A DNA stretch of 64,000 nt from Malania oleifera (Eukaryota; Streptophyta; Magnoliopsida; Santalales; Ximeniaceae): assembly GCF_029873635.1 (NCBI RefSeq), contig NC_080425.1, positions 40,241,390-40,305,389 on the forward strand, written 5' to 3'. The position numbers and the translations under genes were made by a program. This document shows positions 63,928 to 64,000 of this stretch, one piece after another (position 1 is the stretch's first letter; each line of letters opens with the position of its first letter). The notes under the pieces were generated by a model. The model searched no databases. It was not told where the DNA came from and saw only the letters and a list, made by a program, of their open reading frames with translations.

Positions 63928-64000
63928 AAATTATATTTTTTAATTAGGTGACCATTTATTAAACGGGCAAGAGTTTGATTTACCCCTTAGATAAATAAGT
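63928..64000. repeat. Possible continuation of the second hAT-type element
   Basis: 'aaattatattttttaa', then 'ccatttattaaacgggcaag', resembles the 3' subterminal part of the first hAT-type element (36229-36285). This suggests the copia element was inserted into the second one. The window ends before a terminus. Confidence 0.4.

Overview
This is a plant nuclear genome window, most likely from a eudicot. It is AT-rich, has GT-AG introns and plant-type Ty1/copia, Ty3/gypsy, L1, RTE, hAT, Tourist-like, TRIM and SINE elements. I found no bacterial, organellar or viral gene set. The only cellular gene I can support as intact is UBLCP1, which encodes a ubiquitin-like-domain RNA polymerase II CTD phosphatase that acts on nuclear proteasomes. 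Its six exons lie on the + strand: 5859-6118, 20340-20484, 45982-46096, 46180-46243, 46930-47095 and 48444-48689. They join in frame into a 331-residue protein. The gene spans about 43 kb because intron 1 (14.2 kb) and intron 2 (25.5 kb) are packed with nested transposons.

Layout. 1-4380: LTR-retrotransposon remnants and low-complexity DNA. 4384-4988: five copies of an exact-period 121-bp minisatellite, ending about 870 bp before the UBLCP1 start codon. 5859-20339: exon 1 and intron 1. Intron 1 holds a Tourist-like MITE with an L1 fragment inside it, a decayed L1 (about 9215-13100), and a minus-strand Ty3/gypsy chromovirus (about 14040-20220) whose pol region is tandemly duplicated (about 2.03 kb x 2). 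20340-45981: exon 2 and intron 2. Intron 2 holds a small inverted-repeat element, L1 fragments, a gypsy element (about 24231-30672) inside an L1 and itself carrying an L1 and a MITE, and an RTE fragment. A further L1 is split by a copia element (34910-41134) that contains a hAT-type element (35120-36406), and the hAT carries the 5' end of a NAC transcription-factor gene. Another MITE, a GC-rich minisatellite and a TRIM follow. 45982-48689: exons 3-6, with a second TRIM ending 28 bp before exon 5. 48690-64000: intergenic DNA with a second, degraded hAT-type element that carries what looks like the 5' end of a SnRK1 beta-subunit gene and a tRNA-derived SINE. A copia element (52174-63927) follows, carrying a 5.9-kb non-autonomous LARD-like element with perfect target duplications and an L1 fragment.

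How it fits together. The window is a nested-insertion record around one conserved housekeeping gene. In several cases removing an insertion and one target-site copy rejoins the host element's reading frame, so insertion order can be read directly. The most unusual content is the pair of related hAT-type elements that each picked up the start of a different regulatory gene. The other strong observations are the internally duplicated gypsy pol, the TRIM beside a UBLCP1 splice acceptor, and the short-motif arrays in two LTR-like regions.
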